This document shows positions 12,378-13,091 of a stretch of DNA of 13,091 nucleotides, piece after piece. Source of the stretch: Candidatus Dojkabacteria bacterium UBA2222 (lineage in GTDB: Bacteria; Patescibacteriota; Dojkabacteria; SC72); assembly GCA_002328465.1 (NCBI GenBank), contig DCUE01000047.1, forward strand, positions 855 to 13,945, read 5' to 3'. The notes below the pieces were generated by a model. That model searched no databases and was not told where the DNA came from. It worked only from the letters and a program-made list of their open reading frames with translations. A program made the position numbers and the translations under genes. Within the stretch, counting starts at the first letter, position 1. Every line of letters begins with the position of its first letter.

Positions 12378-13091
12378 TTACATCATCCCATCCATTCCTC
12401 CCGACATAGGGTTAGGAGTACTCTTCTCTTCTGGAATTTCTGCAACTACGGCCTCAGTTGTAATCAACATTGTTGCTACAGATGCTGCGTTTACTAAAGC
12501 CAATCTAGTTACTTTAACAGGGTCGATTATCCCATCCTTGAGCATATCCACATATTTATCTGTTTTAGCATTGTAACCAATATTGCCATGACATTGAGAT
12601 GCTACTACAGCTCCATCTTGTCCTGCATTTTTTGCAATCTGTTTTAATGGCTCACTTAGTACGCTCTTAAGAATTTCTAAACCTAACTGTTCATCTGCAT
12701 CATCGAATTCAACTCCTTCTAATACAGACTTAGCATTATGATATGCTAAACCTCCTCCAGCAACCACACCCTCTTCAATAGCTGCACGAGTAGCATTTAT
12801 AGCATCTTCAACTCTCTGTTTCTTCTCTTTAGCTTCTACCTCAGATGCTGCTCCAATCTTTATCACTGCAACACCACCAGAAAGTTTTGCTAATCTCTCT
12901 TGTAATTTCTCCTTATCATAATCAGAGGTACTCTTCTCAATCTGTGTCTTAATTTCACTTACTCTTTTCTTAATATCGGATTTATTTCCAGAACCTTCAA
13001 CAATTACAGTTTCTTCTTTATTAACAATAATCTTCTTAGCTCCACCCAAATCAGTTAAACTTACAGAATCTAATGTCTTACCTACCTCTTC
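12378..13091 (-). CDS. groL: Chaperonin GroEL, C-terminal part (5' end outside window)
   Basis: GroEL is the 60-kDa cytosolic chaperonin that refolds proteins in an ATP-driven double ring with GroES. The frame is open from the right edge to the stop at 12378, giving 237 residues, a little under half of a normal protein of about 545. The TTG at 13049 is just an internal Leu codon, because conserved sequence continues upstream of it (EEVGKTLDSVSLTDLGGAKK). Landmarks are SDYDKEKLQERLAKLSGGVA, the VEDAINATRAAIEEGVVAGGG block of the equatorial domain, IDPVKVTRLALVNAASVA, and a GGM-type tail (SGGMDGMM). Nothing in the visible part departs from the family. No cochaperonin gene lies downstream; any groES must be upstream or elsewhere. 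Confidence 0.98.
   Translation of the reverse strand, partial: EEVGKTLDSVSLTDLGGAKKIIVNKEETVIVEGSGNKSDIKKRVSEIKTQIEKSTSDYDKEKLQERLAKLSGGVAVIKIGAASEVEAKEKKQRVEDAINATRAAIEEGVVAGGGLAYHNAKSVLEGVEFDDADEQLGLEILKSVLSEPLKQIAKNAGQDGAVVASQCHGNIGYNAKTDKYVDMLKDGIIDPVKVTRLALVNAASVATMLITTEAVVAEIPEEKSTPNPMSGGMDGMM

Noticed and set aside
12378..13049. A 223-residue GroEL starting at the TTG at 13049
   Set aside because: Conserved GroEL sequence continues upstream in the same frame to the window edge, so this is a truncated view of a longer gene.
1..13091. Use of TGA as a sense codon, as in some CPR lineages
   Set aside because: All genes, including a 1695-codon one, are open without needing TGA as an amino acid.
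1..13091. CRISPR arrays, tRNA or rRNA genes, insertion sequences
   Set aside because: No regularly spaced repeats, no cloverleaf or rRNA-like sequence in the gaps, and no transposase-like protein or terminal inverted repeats were seen.

Overview
This is an AT-rich window of bacterial chromosome read with the standard code; no ORF needs TGA as a sense codon. Short gaps, several overlapping genes, few clear Shine-Dalgarno sites, a tandem-domain ThyX-like protein and a sortase with a very large surface protein suggest a small-genome lineage such as the Candidate Phyla Radiation (Patescibacteria). That placement is inference from gene content, not a phylogenetic result.

Layout. Bases 1-9190 hold five tightly packed minus-strand genes, read right to left: a 1695-residue secreted multidomain surface protein (4103-9190), a sortase (3460-4122, overlapping it by 20 bp), folD (2555-3403), glyA (1330-2562, overlapping folD by 8 bp), and a thyX-like gene that runs off the left edge (1-1319). 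A near-consensus sigma70 promoter (9358-9386) and a leader of about 160 nt with mutually exclusive hairpins precede the surface-protein gene. Upstream on the same strand is a 601-residue ABC exporter with unusual ATPase motifs (9443-11248). A 28-bp divergent gap separates it from a plus-strand pair: a small HExxH zinc-protease-like protein (11277-11732) and an XRE-type regulator with a degenerate S24/LexA-like C-terminus (11788-12330). A bidirectional hairpin terminator (12331-12355) divides these from the convergent minus-strand groEL, whose N-terminal half lies outside the window (12378-13091).

How the genes fit together. GlyA makes 5,10-methylene-THF from serine, FolD interconverts it with 10-formyl-THF, and ThyX uses it to make dTMP, so the three form a compact one-carbon/thymidylate module. 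The sortase overlaps the gene for its most likely substrate, which carries an LPATG motif.

The most unusual feature is that this LPATG signal is internal. It is followed by a membrane segment, a short basic loop, and then what looks like a second signal peptide and a second surface module with its own membrane anchor. The protein reads like two surface proteins fused in frame, and sortase cleavage would split it. The same protein carries five CnaB/SpaA-like repeats with candidate Lys-Glu-Asn isopeptide triads, each with an added cysteine pair.
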